In this document: positions 42,573 through 50,763 of the stretch, in pieces
Position numbering within the stretch: the stretch's first letter is position 1
How the letters are laid out: every line of letters starts with the position of its first letter
Origin: Parafilimonas terrae
GTDB lineage: Bacteria > Bacteroidota > Bacteroidia > Chitinophagales > Chitinophagaceae
DNA length: 64,000 nucleotides
Assembly: GCF_900115755.1 (NCBI RefSeq)
Contig: NZ_FOXQ01000001.1
Coordinates: 496,001 to 560,000 of the forward strand
Direction: 5' to 3'
Translations under genes and position numbers: made by a program
Notes under the pieces: generated by a model
Seen by the model: only the letters and a program-made list of their open reading frames with translations
Database searches by the model: none
What the model was told of the DNA's origin: nothing

Positions 42573-42645
42573 GCGGGAGTAGCTCATTTGGTAGAGCGAT
42601 AGCCTTCCAAGCTATAGGTGGCCAGTTCGAGCCTGGTCTCCCGCT
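42573..42645 (+). tRNA. tRNA-Gly (TCC anticodon)
   Basis: A 73-base cloverleaf with acceptor GCGGGAG / CTCCCGC, anticodon TCC in CTTCCAA, and T arm CCAGTTCGAGCCTGG. Confidence 0.95.
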
Positions 42646-42668
42646 CTTTGAATGAGATGACAGAGGAT

Positions 42669-42729
42669 AGTTGACAGTTGACGGGAAATTCACTGTCAAC
42701 TTACAACGGTCAACTGTCAACTTTTTTTG
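42669..42729 (+). terminator. Long TTGACAG-type hairpin with T-tract between tRNA-Gly and tRNA-Thr
   Basis: AGTTGACAGTTGAC (42669-42682) pairs perfectly with GTCAACTGTCAACT (42709-42722), then TTTTTTT. The stem is 14 bp and the loop 26 bases, with another ACTGTCAACTT copy in the loop. It could terminate or attenuate transcription before tuf, or simply be a dispersed repeat. Confidence 0.6.
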
Positions 42730-42733
42730 ACAA

Positions 42734-42805
<72 letters not shown>

Positions 42806-42920
42806 CTATTCTAAGATTGGATGAAATTTGTGCCGCTGAAGCGGAACAATATAAATTTTAATTGCTGAAGCCTTAAAGCTGATAGCTGGATTTTTAAACA
42901 ACAACACAAAAACGATAAAG

Positions 42921-44108
42921 ATGTCTAAAGAGACTTTTAAGAGGGATAAACCTCACGTAAACGTTGGTACAATTGGTCACATTGACCATGGTAAAACCAC
43001 TTTAACCGCAGCTATTACTACCATCTTATCTTCAAAAGGTATGGCTGAGGCTAGAAAATATGATGAAATTGATGCCGCCCCTGAAGAAAAAGAGCGTGGT
43101 ATTACTATCAACACAGCACACGTTGAATATCAGACGGCTAACCGTCACTATGCTCACGTTGACTGCCCGGGTCACGCGGATTATGTGAAAAACATGATTA
43201 CCGGTGCTGCCCAGATGGACGGCGCTATCCTTGTTGTTGCTGCAACTGATGGCCCTATGCCTCAAACTAAAGAACACATCCTTTTGGCACGCCAGGTAGG
43301 CGTTCCCCGCATGGTAGTGTTTATGAATAAAGTTGACCTGGTTGATGATCCTGAATTATTAGAGCTTGTTGAAATGGAAATTCGTGAGCTTTTAAGCTTC
43401 TACGGTTTCGATGGCGATAACACTCCTATTATACAGGGTTCTGCAACCGGTGCTTTGGCTGGTGAAGAAAAATGGGTTAAGAAAGTAGAAGAATTAATGG
43501 AGGCTGTTGACAGCTACATTCCGCTGCCTCCCCGCCCCGTGGATCAGCCTTTCCTTATGTCTGTTGAAGACGTATTCTCTATTACCGGCCGTGGTACTGT
43601 TGCCACAGGGCGTATTGAGCGCGGCGTGATCAAAGTTGGCGATCCTGTTGAACTGGTTGGTTTAATGGACGCTCCTTTAAGCTCAACTGTAACAGGTGTG
43701 GAAATGTTCAAAAAATTACTGGATCGCGGTGAAGCTGGTGATAACGCAGGCTTGTTGTTACGCGGTATTGAAAAGAAAGATATCCGTCGCGGTATGGTTA
43801 TCGTTCAGCCTAAGAGCATTACTCCTCACACTGAATTCAAATGCGAAGTTTACGTACTGAGCAAAGAAGAAGGTGGCCGTCATACACCGTTCTTTAATAA
43901 ATATCGTCCACAGTTCTATTTCAGGACTACTGACGTAACTGGTGAAGTTTCTTTACCTGAAGGAACTGAAATGGTAATGCCTGGTGACAACATCGGTTTA
44001 ACCGTTAAGTTAATTCAGCCGATAGCAATGGAAAAAGGTTTGAAGTTCGCTATCCGCGAAGGCGGCCGTACAGTAGGTGCCGGCCAGGTTACTGAAATTA
44101 TAAAATAA
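42921..44108 (+). CDS. tuf: Elongation factor Tu
   Basis: This 395-residue GTPase delivers aminoacyl-tRNA to the ribosome. G1 is GHIDHGKT, followed by [32 protein letters not shown] and the domain 2/3 segments ([28 protein letters not shown]). Codon use is strongly biased, as expected for a highly expressed gene. It lies between tRNA-Thr and tRNA-Trp as in most Bacteroidota. Confidence 0.98.
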   Translation: MSKETFKRDKPHVNVGTIGHIDHGKTTLTAAITTILSSKGMAEARKYDEIDAAPEEKERGITINTAHVEYQTANRHYAHVDCPGHADYVKNMITGAAQMDGAILVVAATDGPMPQTKEHILLARQVGVPRMVVFMNKVDLVDDPELLELVEMEIRELLSFYGFDGDNTPIIQGSATGALAGEEKWVKKVEELMEAVDSYIPLPPRPVDQPFLMSVEDVFSITGRGTVATGRIERGVIKVGDPVELVGLMDAPLSSTVTGVEMFKKLLDRGEAGDNAGLLLRGIEKKDIRRGMVIVQPKSITPHTEFKCEVYVLSKEEGGRHTPFFNKYRPQFYFRTTDVTGEVSLPEGTEMVMPGDNIGLTVKLIQPIAMEKGLKFAIREGGRTVGAGQVTEIIK

Positions 44109-44174
44109 GCTGATAGCCTTTAGCTTTTAGCTATTAGTTAATTGCAAATAATATTTATTTGCTTAATATTGCGG

Positions 44175-44203
44175 AAAGCTATTAGCCAGCAGCTAATAGC
44201 TTT
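44175..44203 (+). repeat. AGCTATTAG-type perfect hairpin between tuf and tRNA-Trp
   Basis: AAAGCTATTAGC (44175-44186) pairs with GCTAATAGCTTT (44192-44203) around CAGCA. It belongs to a wider group of AGCTnnTAGCTTTTAG words covering 44108-44210. It may attenuate or process the tuf transcript. Confidence 0.55.
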
Positions 44204-44212
44204 TAGCTTTCT

Positions 44213-44283
44213 ACGGGTATAGTTCAATGGTAGAATAGAGGTCTCCAAAACCTTCGATCTGGGTTCGAATCCTAGTGCCCGTG
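44213..44283 (+). tRNA. tRNA-Trp (CCA anticodon)
   Basis: A 71-base cloverleaf with acceptor ACGGGTA / TGCCCGT, anticodon CCA in TCTCCAAAA, T arm TGGGTTCGAATCCTA and discriminator G. Confidence 0.95.
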
Positions 44284-44375
44284 CTTAGTAAAAGTAAACA
44301 AGTTGAAATGTTGATACGTTGAAAGGTTTTTACTAATCAACTTAATCAGCCAGTCAACTCAATCAACTTAAAAAA

Positions 44376-44570
44376 ATGAATAAAGTTTCTAATTATTTCC
44401 GCGATTCTTATAAAGAATTGACTGAAAAAGTTACCTGGCCAACCTGGGCCCAGTTGCAGCAATCAACCTTAGTTGTATTAGGTGCTACAATAATAATAAT
44501 GGCCATAATAGGTTTAATGGATTTGGGCAGTAATGAACTGCTGAAACTTATCTATTCATTTTTCAGTTAA
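44376..44570 (+). CDS. secE: Preprotein translocase subunit SecE
   Basis: This 64-residue protein is the single-helix bacterial SecE: an amphipathic FRDSYKELTEKVTWPTWAQL region followed by one membrane helix (TLVVLGATIIIMAIIGLMDL). It clamps SecY in the inner-membrane translocon. The next gene, nusG, follows after 16 bases. Confidence 0.95.
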   Translation: MNKVSNYFRDSYKELTEKVTWPTWAQLQQSTLVVLGATIIIMAIIGLMDLGSNELLKLIYSFFS

Positions 44571-44586
44571 TATATAAAGTAAGTGT

Positions 44587-45183
44587 ATGGAGAATGTAAC
44601 TGAGGAAAATGTTGTTCAACAGCAGGATACCAAATGGTATGTATTGCGTGTTGTGAGCGGTAAAGAGAGAAAAGTAAAGGAATATCTTGATAAAGACATA
44701 ATCCGCAGCGGTTATGCTGAGGTTATAAAACAGGTATTTCTGCCAATGGAAAAAGTATATAAAGTGCAGAATGGCAAAAAGGTAATGCGTGAAAAAAACT
44801 ATTTTCCGGGTTATGTTATGCTTGAGGTTTTAGATGGAAAGCTTACAGATGATATGATTCATCACATAAGTAATGTAAGCAACGTAATGCATTTTTTAAC
44901 CGATGGCAAAGGCTCAAAAGGCAATATTATTTCGCTGCGTAAAAGCGAAGTAAATAAAATGCTGGGTAAGGTGGATGAAATGAGTGAGGCCGGTGGTATT
45001 ACCATGAGCGAGCCATTTATTATTGGTGAAACAATCAAAATTATTGATGGCGCATTCAACGATTTTAACGGCGTAATTGAAGAAGTGAATGATGAAAAGA
45101 AAAAGCTGAAAGTGATCGTAAAAATATTCGGGCGTTCTACTCCTGTTGAGTTGAATTACATGCAGGTAGAAAAGCTCAGTTAA
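44587..45183 (+). CDS. nusG: Transcription termination/antitermination factor NusG
   Basis: This 198-residue protein has an N-terminal NGN domain (KWYVLRVVSGKERKVKEYLD...NYFPGYVMLEVL) and a C-terminal KOW domain (GETIKIIDGAFNDFNGVIEEVN). It couples RNA polymerase to Rho or the ribosome. Unlike most Bacteroidota clusters, rplK does not follow; a bidirectional terminator does. Confidence 0.96.
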   Translation: MENVTEENVVQQQDTKWYVLRVVSGKERKVKEYLDKDIIRSGYAEVIKQVFLPMEKVYKVQNGKKVMREKNYFPGYVMLEVLDGKLTDDMIHHISNVSNVMHFLTDGKGSKGNIISLRKSEVNKMLGKVDEMSEAGGITMSEPFIIGETIKIIDGAFNDFNGVIEEVNDEKKKLKVIVKIFGRSTPVELNYMQVEKLS

Positions 45184-45202
45184 ATACTTCTTTTTAAAAG
45201 AA

Positions 45203-45232
45203 AAAACCACAGATGATTTCTGTGGTTTTTTT
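45203..45232 (+). terminator. Terminator between nusG and the convergent arginase-family gene
   Basis: AACCACAGA-TGATT-TCTGTGGTT (stem 45205-45213 with 45219-45227) is flanked by A-runs and T-runs, so it can serve both strands. Confidence 0.85.
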
Positions 45233-45271
45233 ATGCCCTTCATTAATTATCATGATCAAACAGCTAATTAT

Positions 45272-46414
45272 CTAAAGCCTTTCCGCCGCCCGCAACCAGC
45301 GTTCCGGAATATCGTTGTTTAAAGCGGTAGCATAATCTTTCCCGCTGCAGGCAACGAAAGTTTTATCAGGTAACTGCATCCACCAGCGTTGCGTTTTCTT
45401 GCTTTGCAAAAACATCGTTTCAAAATCTGCAAACATTAGCCGGAATTCGTTGAAATATTCCCTTTGTTCAAGCGGTGCTTCGTTTTTTCCTTTTTGAATG
45501 CCATCCATCAAATACCAGAGCATGTGGCTAATTTGTTTAGCCGTGAGATCACTTATATCCTGCCTATAATTATAACCATAAATGCCAATGCTGCCGGCAA
45601 TACTGCTCATGCCTGCATATTGCATCAGCAAACAGGCTTCTTCGCCGTTAAATCCATTTGGCGTTATACGATTGGCAGGTGCATGGCTGTGCTGAATGGC
45701 CGTTATATCAAACCCAATTATATCGGCATTGCGCACAACCGGTTCCATTGTTTCTATATGTTCTTTCACAATGCCAACACGGTAGCAATCAAAGCGCAGC
45801 TTATCAATTGTTTCCAGCATAGACGGATGCACAAAATAGCTTTGAAAGCCAATATGATTATAATGTTTCAAATAATTGGGCTCTTTGGTAAACATTTGCA
45901 TAAGGAAATTTTCAGCCGGCATGCGGCTGTCAACATTCATATCAAGAATGGCATCTATGCAAACAGCTTCCACAAGTTTTTGCTGTGCATCAAAAACATC
46001 ATACTGCGCCATCATAATATCGTGCGACCCGCCGATAATCACCACCTTTTTATTAAGGGCTGATAACTCACTTAATATTTGCTGTAATGCGGCATAAGTA
46101 TCTTCCAGCGAAGCGCCTGATTTTACATTGCCTATATCAGCAATCTTAACTTCGGCGTGCCAGTGATACAAATTATAAAAATGAGCCCTTACTGCATTAA
46201 TGCCATCATCATCTCTTTTGGGCACACCGGCGCCTCGTGCTTCGCTGCAGCCAACAATAATAAGATCTGCAGCATCTACATCAGGAAAATTACTTGTATA
46301 AATATCTGCAGCGCTGCCTAATTGTTTAGAATTGTAATCTTCATCATTATTCAGCAGGCTTAAATTAACAGGTTCAAGAAAATCTATAATTGTATCTATT
46401 GCAGAAAATGCCAT
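45272..46414 (-). CDS. Arginase-family protein with degenerate metal site
   Basis: This 380-residue protein has the ureohydrolase fold. The first metal motif is intact (IIGGSHD, residues 127-132). The second, normally DAHxD, reads IDAILD (153-158), losing the histidine. The third, normally SxDxDxxDP, reads GFDITAI (234-240). Database names for such proteins are often formimidoylglutamase, but the lost ligands make arginase-type catalysis doubtful. It is transcribed from its own strong promoter. Confidence 0.75.
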   Translation of the reverse strand: MAFSAIDTIIDFLEPVNLSLLNNDEDYNSKQLGSAADIYTSNFPDVDAADLIIVGCSEARGAGVPKRDDDGINAVRAHFYNLYHWHAEVKIADIGNVKSGASLEDTYAALQQILSELSALNKKVVIIGGSHDIMMAQYDVFDAQQKLVEAVCIDAILDMNVDSRMPAENFLMQMFTKEPNYLKHYNHIGFQSYFVHPSMLETIDKLRFDCYRVGIVKEHIETMEPVVRNADIIGFDITAIQHSHAPANRITPNGFNGEEACLLMQYAGMSSIAGSIGIYGYNYRQDISDLTAKQISHMLWYLMDGIQKGKNEAPLEQREYFNEFRLMFADFETMFLQSKKTQRWWMQLPDKTFVACSGKDYATALNNDIPERWLRAAERL

Positions 46415-46432
46415 ATTGTATTTTTATTATAA

Positions 46433-46461
46433 CAAACATAATTAAAATGAAGCTTTGGCAA
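46433..46461 (-). promoter_or_regulatory. Promoter of the arginase-family gene
   Basis: On the minus strand TTG (complement of 46459-46461), an 18-base spacer and TATGTTTG (complement of 46433-46440) match the consensus. The -7 box ends 18 bases before the ATG. Confidence 0.7.
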
Positions 46462-46529
46462 AAGCACCCTGGTTTTTTAATTTTGAATTGTTTAACCCGT
46501 CTCTGGATTATTTACAAAATATCTGTATC

Positions 46530-46537
46530 TATTTTTG
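46530..46537 (+). promoter_or_regulatory. -7 box of batD (leaderless arrangement)
   Basis: TATTTTTG ends four bases before the ATG at 46542. No TTG at the usual -33 distance. Confidence 0.45.
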
Positions 46538-46541
46538 TTAG

Positions 46542-47981
46542 ATGCCTTTGTATGCAAAATATGTATTGACATTTTTAATGTTTGCCGCAAGCATACAAAC
46601 CTCCTTTGTGCAATCGCATCCTGCTGATATTCCTTCCTTAATTAATAATGAAACAGGTTATGATCAAACCAATAATGATATAGAATCTTTATTAAAACGA
46701 AAGATGTTTGTAAAGGTTTTTACCAACAAGGATAAGGTTTTTGTGGGCGAGCCACTCATGGCTACTTATAAATTTTATGTTGCCAGCGGCATAAACGACA
46801 GGCCCTCTGTAGGTAAACAACCTGAGTTTTCAGGATGCAGTGTAAAAGAATTAAACTTTGACCAGGGGCCTGAATTTGAGAACATCAATAATGAAGCTTT
46901 TTCAGTTTATACAATCAGAAAAGTACAGTTAACCGCATTGCAGGAAGGAAGCCTTTCACTGGGAAAAGCATACGTAAATAATTATGTGCAGGTTTTTAAC
47001 CCGAATGATGTTTTAACAACCAGGAAATTTAATATCACCGTAAGCAATGGTAATGAAACCGTAGAAGTAATTAATCTTCCTGAAAATAATAAGCCGGAAA
47101 ACTTCTATGGCATTACCGGCACTTTCGGTATAAGCGCAGCGATTGACAATAATAAAATTCCTGTGGGCGAAAACGGCAACTTAATTGTAACAATAAAAGG
47201 CGCAGGCAATCTTGACGCTATTGTTCAGCCCGAAATTAACTGGCCTCAGAACGTACAGCATTTTGATAGTAAGGATTCACAGCATGTAAGCCAGAATGAT
47301 TTTCCCATAACCGGCGATCGTGTTTTTAATATACCATTTATTGGAAGCAAGGAAGAGAACATTATTATACCGCCAATAAGTTTCAGCTATTTTAACACTG
47401 ATTCAAAAAAGTATGAGACCGTACAAACAGACAGCATTCCTGTATTTTTCATACAGGCGCTTTCGAAAAAAGATACAGCCAATGAAATCGTAAACTATGA
47501 TATAACCAACCGGAAATATTTATGGATAGTACCGGCCATTGCATTGCTTGTGGCATTAACAGCGCTCATCTCCCACAGGCGCAATAATAAAACTAATCCA
47601 AAAGCCAACACTGTTGTAAGCAACGCCCTGCCTGCGTTTGAAGCACCAAAGCCTGCTTTCAATGCAAAATATAAAACTGATTTTTCGAGGTATTTTGATG
47701 AACTGCAAACCATTACCGACAATAAAACTTTCTTTATAAAAGCAAAAAATGTTCTTACGAAAGCGGTTGCAGAAAAGCTTGATTCCTCACAATATTCCGA
47801 ACAGGTTTTAATGAATGAATTAATTAAAAAAACATGCAATGCTCCGGTTTGTAATAAGGCCGCAGCTTTGTACGAAGCTATTAACCTAAATTTATATGCG
47901 CCTTTTGAAACGCCTGCCGATCTCAATTTTTATTTTAAGGAAGTGAAAGAAACGGTTGAAGAACTTCAGCAGGAAAGCTAA
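46542..47981 (+). CDS. batD: BatD-family protein
   Basis: This 479-residue protein has a signal peptide (about 1-23). Large periplasmic beta-sandwich regions include FVKVFTNKDKVFVGEPLMATYKFYV and FYGITGTFGISAAIDNNKIPVGENGNL. One membrane helix lies at about 328-346, followed by a cytoplasmic tail. This is the layout of BatD of the Bacteroides aerotolerance (bat) group. The other bat genes and the MoxR ATPase are not adjacent, so it is an orphan here. Its stop overlaps the convergent regulator stop by four bases. Confidence 0.8.
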   Translation: MPLYAKYVLTFLMFAASIQTSFVQSHPADIPSLINNETGYDQTNNDIESLLKRKMFVKVFTNKDKVFVGEPLMATYKFYVASGINDRPSVGKQPEFSGCSVKELNFDQGPEFENINNEAFSVYTIRKVQLTALQEGSLSLGKAYVNNYVQVFNPNDVLTTRKFNITVSNGNETVEVINLPENNKPENFYGITGTFGISAAIDNNKIPVGENGNLIVTIKGAGNLDAIVQPEINWPQNVQHFDSKDSQHVSQNDFPITGDRVFNIPFIGSKEENIIIPPISFSYFNTDSKKYETVQTDSIPVFFIQALSKKDTANEIVNYDITNRKYLWIVPAIALLVALTALISHRRNNKTNPKANTVVSNALPAFEAPKPAFNAKYKTDFSRYFDELQTITDNKTFFIKAKNVLTKAVAEKLDSSQYSEQVLMNELIKKTCNAPVCNKAAALYEAINLNLYAPFETPADLNFYFKEVKETVEELQQES

Positions 47982-48682
47982 TCAATATATTTATAGCCAA
48001 CACCTCTTACAGAATGAAAGTGCTTTGGGTTGCGGCTATCTGTTTCAAAGTATTTTCTGAAATTAAGGATGAAATTATCTATCGTTCTTGTGTTAGGATA
48101 AACCTTATAGCCCCAAACAGATTGCAATATTTTTTCTCTTGTTACAACCTGGTTTTTGTTTTCAATAAGCAGCTTCAGCAACATGGTTTCTTTCTTGCTT
48201 AACTCAACTTTATCGCCATTACTCAATGTTGCTTCCTGTGCCTTAAAATCAATGGTATTACCATCAAAACTATAAGTATCAAATACAAAATCCTTATCCG
48301 CAATCTTTTTATTTTTAATGATGAGCTTATCAATCCTTAATAATAATTCCTCAAGATTAAATGGCTTGGTTAAATAATCATCAGCACCTTTCTTCAGCCC
48401 CAAAACCCTGTCATTGCCAGTGTTTTTAGCGCTTAGTATTAAAACCGGGACATCATTATTACTAATCCTTATATTTTCAGTAACAGTTATTCCATCCATT
48501 TCAGGCAACATTATATCCATAATGATAAGATCGAAATATTCTTCAGCAACTATCTTCATCGCCTGCGTTCCGGTAAAAGCGGAAGTAACGGAATAGCCTT
48601 CCATTTCAAGGTTCAGCTTCAATGTTTCGTGGAGATTTTCTTCATCTTCCACCAACAATATATTTGCTTTTTCTTCTTTCAT
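47978..48682 (-). CDS. OmpR/PhoB-type response regulator (RprY-like)
   Basis: This 234-residue protein has a receiver domain (ILLVEDEENLHETLKLNLE, Asp in LIIMDIMLPEMDG, Lys in DYLTKPFNLEELLLRI). A winged-helix domain follows with KLLIENKNQVVTREKILQSVWG and RTIDNFILNFRKYFE. It is coupled to the upstream kinase by a TAATG one-base overlap. The pair resembles RprX/RprY of Bacteroides; targets are unknown. Confidence 0.9.
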   Translation of the reverse strand: MKEEKANILLVEDEENLHETLKLNLEMEGYSVTSAFTGTQAMKIVAEEYFDLIIMDIMLPEMDGITVTENIRISNNDVPVLILSAKNTGNDRVLGLKKGADDYLTKPFNLEELLLRIDKLIIKNKKIADKDFVFDTYSFDGNTIDFKAQEATLSNGDKVELSKKETMLLKLLIENKNQVVTREKILQSVWGYKVYPNTRTIDNFILNFRKYFETDSRNPKHFHSVRGVGYKYID

Positions 48683-49659
48683 TATACTTTAAATTCTACA
48701 TTAAAAATACTTCCGGCTGGCTGATTATTGACAATGCTTATTTTGCCATTATGGCTTTCCGCAATCCGCTTACAAAGGTATAAGCCTAGCCCTGTACCTT
48801 TTGTGTTGCGCACGGTTTCATCTCCGCTGCGATAAAACTTTGTAAAAACCTTTTTCTTCTCTTCTTCATTTATGCCGACACCTTCATCAATCACACTCAG
48901 AAGAACAGTGTTATTATTACTTATCAATTTTATATGAACAGGCTTTTCTTTTGGTGAATATTTTAAGGCATTGCTTATTAAATTATTTATGAGCAATTGC
49001 AGCAATAAGCTTTCACCATTAATAAGAATGTTTTCTTCAATGTTTTTTGTGATGCTTCTTGATGGAAAACGGGCAGTAAAATATATAACGCATTTATCAA
49101 CCAACTCAGAAAAATCAAGGCTTTCTTTGGTGCTTAAATAATTACCGCTTTCCAGTTGCGATGTTATAAGGATATTTGAAACAAGCTCATTAAGCCGCTC
49201 TGTTTCCTGCAGGCTTGTTTTAATAAAATGCTGCTGTTTTTCTTCATCAAGTTTTCTTTTAAGCAAAGTTTCAAGGCTGAGATTTATAACGGCAATAGGC
49301 GTTTTTAATTCATGCGTAACAGCCATCATAAAATTTTGTTGTTGCCTGTTCAACATAAATTGTTTCCTTACAGAACGGTAAACAAATAATGCACCTATTA
49401 ATGTCAAAATCACAAAAGTTATTCCTTCACTTATATATTGTGCCGTTTTGCGGGAATGCTCATCATTAACTAAAAAAAGCTTTTGTTCGTATGCAGCGTC
49501 GTCTTTATTCAGTTGCAGCAATTTATAAAAGCGCATCTGATCGTTTTGCTGTTGCAGTGAAATAAACCACCAAATCCATGCTGCTGTAATAAATAATAGC
49601 AGGAACCAATAAACAAAAGTTATGAATGTAAGCTTGCGCTGTTTATAAGCAGAGATCAT
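48682..49659 (-). CDS. Sensor histidine kinase (RprX-like)
   Basis: This 325-residue kinase has two membrane helices (about 10-30 and 78-95) enclosing a small periplasmic segment. A HisKA domain follows with AVTHELKTPIAVINLS. The HATPase_c domain contains LLINNLISNALKYSP, IDEGVGI and GTGLGLYLCKRI. It is complete and classical. It forms a two-gene unit with the regulator. Confidence 0.92.
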   Translation of the reverse strand: MISAYKQRKLTFITFVYWFLLLFITAAWIWWFISLQQQNDQMRFYKLLQLNKDDAAYEQKLFLVNDEHSRKTAQYISEGITFVILTLIGALFVYRSVRKQFMLNRQQQNFMMAVTHELKTPIAVINLSLETLLKRKLDEEKQQHFIKTSLQETERLNELVSNILITSQLESGNYLSTKESLDFSELVDKCVIYFTARFPSRSITKNIEENILINGESLLLQLLINNLISNALKYSPKEKPVHIKLISNNNTVLLSVIDEGVGINEEEKKKVFTKFYRSGDETVRNTKGTGLGLYLCKRIAESHNGKISIVNNQPAGSIFNVEFKV

Positions 49660-49750
49660 TACTGCAAAATAAAAAGATTATGTGTTGCAAAATTGATTAT
49701 GATGTGCTACACTTGTAACAGCTTCTGATCTATCAATCTAAAAAATTATA

Positions 49751-50755
49751 ATGGAAAACAGCCTGACGGAATATGATGATGCGCAAAATGCCCGGTTGTG
49801 GGAAGGTGGTAAAATTTTATGTATGGGCGAAGCGCTCATTGATATGATTTGCACAGATAAAGGTAAACCGTTAACCGAAGGCCAGCATTTTTTAAAGAAG
49901 CCCGGCGGAGCGCCAACGAATGTTGCAGCTGCTATTGCTGCGCTTGGCGGTGATGTGGAATTAGCCGCTAAAGTGGGAAATGATCCCTTTGGCAAACACC
50001 TGGTAGAAGTAATGCAGGACTTTAATGTGTCAACAAAATGGATGCTGCTGGATAACCATTCCTTCACTACGCTTGCTTTTGTGTCTTTAATGGAAAACGG
50101 AGAGCGTGATTTTGTATTTAACCGCGGCGCTGACGGCCAGTTGAGCAGGGCTGAAATGGAGGCTATTGATCTCGATGGTTTTTCTATTATTCATTTTGGT
50201 TCCGCTACGGGCTTTTTGCCAGGACCTTTGCAAACTGCTTACCAGGGCTTAATGCAGAAAGCGCTTCATCGAAATTTATATGTGAGTTTTGATCCGAATT
50301 ACCGCCACCTGCTTTTTAAAAATAATGAGCAATCTTTTATTGACCAGTCCTGGAATTTTATAGAAAGCTGCAATTTTTTTAAAGTAAGCGATGAAGAAGC
50401 TTTGCTGATAACTGGTGCCGCAACCCTAACAGATGCTATAAATATTCTGAAGAAAAAAACAGATGCAGTTTTTACAATCACCATTGGAAAAGAAGGCACC
50501 ATGTTGATTGTAAATGATGAAATCGTTACGGTGCCAAGCATTCCTGTAAAGGCTGTTGACACAACCGGCGCAGGTGATGCATTTGTTGGCGCTGTATTAT
50601 ACCAGTTAAGTAAAATGCAAACTACATTAGATGAAATTTCTTTTGACAACTGGAAAAACATAGTTTATAATGCCAACAAAGCCGGCGCCCGCACCTGCGA
50701 ATACATGGGCGCTATGGAAGCTTTTAAACACCTAAGCAGCGATATTTTTAATTAA
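49751..50755 (+). CDS. PfkB-family carbohydrate kinase (fructokinase-like)
   Basis: This 334-residue sugar kinase has PGGAPTNVAAAIAALGGDVELAAKVGNDPFG (family signature 1) and AVDTTGAGDAFVGAVLYQL (signature 2 with catalytic Asp). The short N-terminal extension and the GEALIDMIC strand are typical of fructokinases. Substrate fructose is likely but not certain. It is convergent with dnaB. Confidence 0.88.
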   Translation: MENSLTEYDDAQNARLWEGGKILCMGEALIDMICTDKGKPLTEGQHFLKKPGGAPTNVAAAIAALGGDVELAAKVGNDPFGKHLVEVMQDFNVSTKWMLLDNHSFTTLAFVSLMENGERDFVFNRGADGQLSRAEMEAIDLDGFSIIHFGSATGFLPGPLQTAYQGLMQKALHRNLYVSFDPNYRHLLFKNNEQSFIDQSWNFIESCNFFKVSDEEALLITGAATLTDAINILKKKTDAVFTITIGKEGTMLIVNDEIVTVPSIPVKAVDTTGAGDAFVGAVLYQLSKMQTTLDEISFDNWKNIVYNANKAGARTCEYMGAMEAFKHLSSDIFN

Positions 50756-50763
50756 TTATTTTT

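Noticed and set aside
45464-46063. Plus-strand open frame of 199 codons inside the arginase-family gene
   Set aside because: Antisense shadow with biased, low-quality composition; the minus-strand gene has clear family motifs and a promoter.
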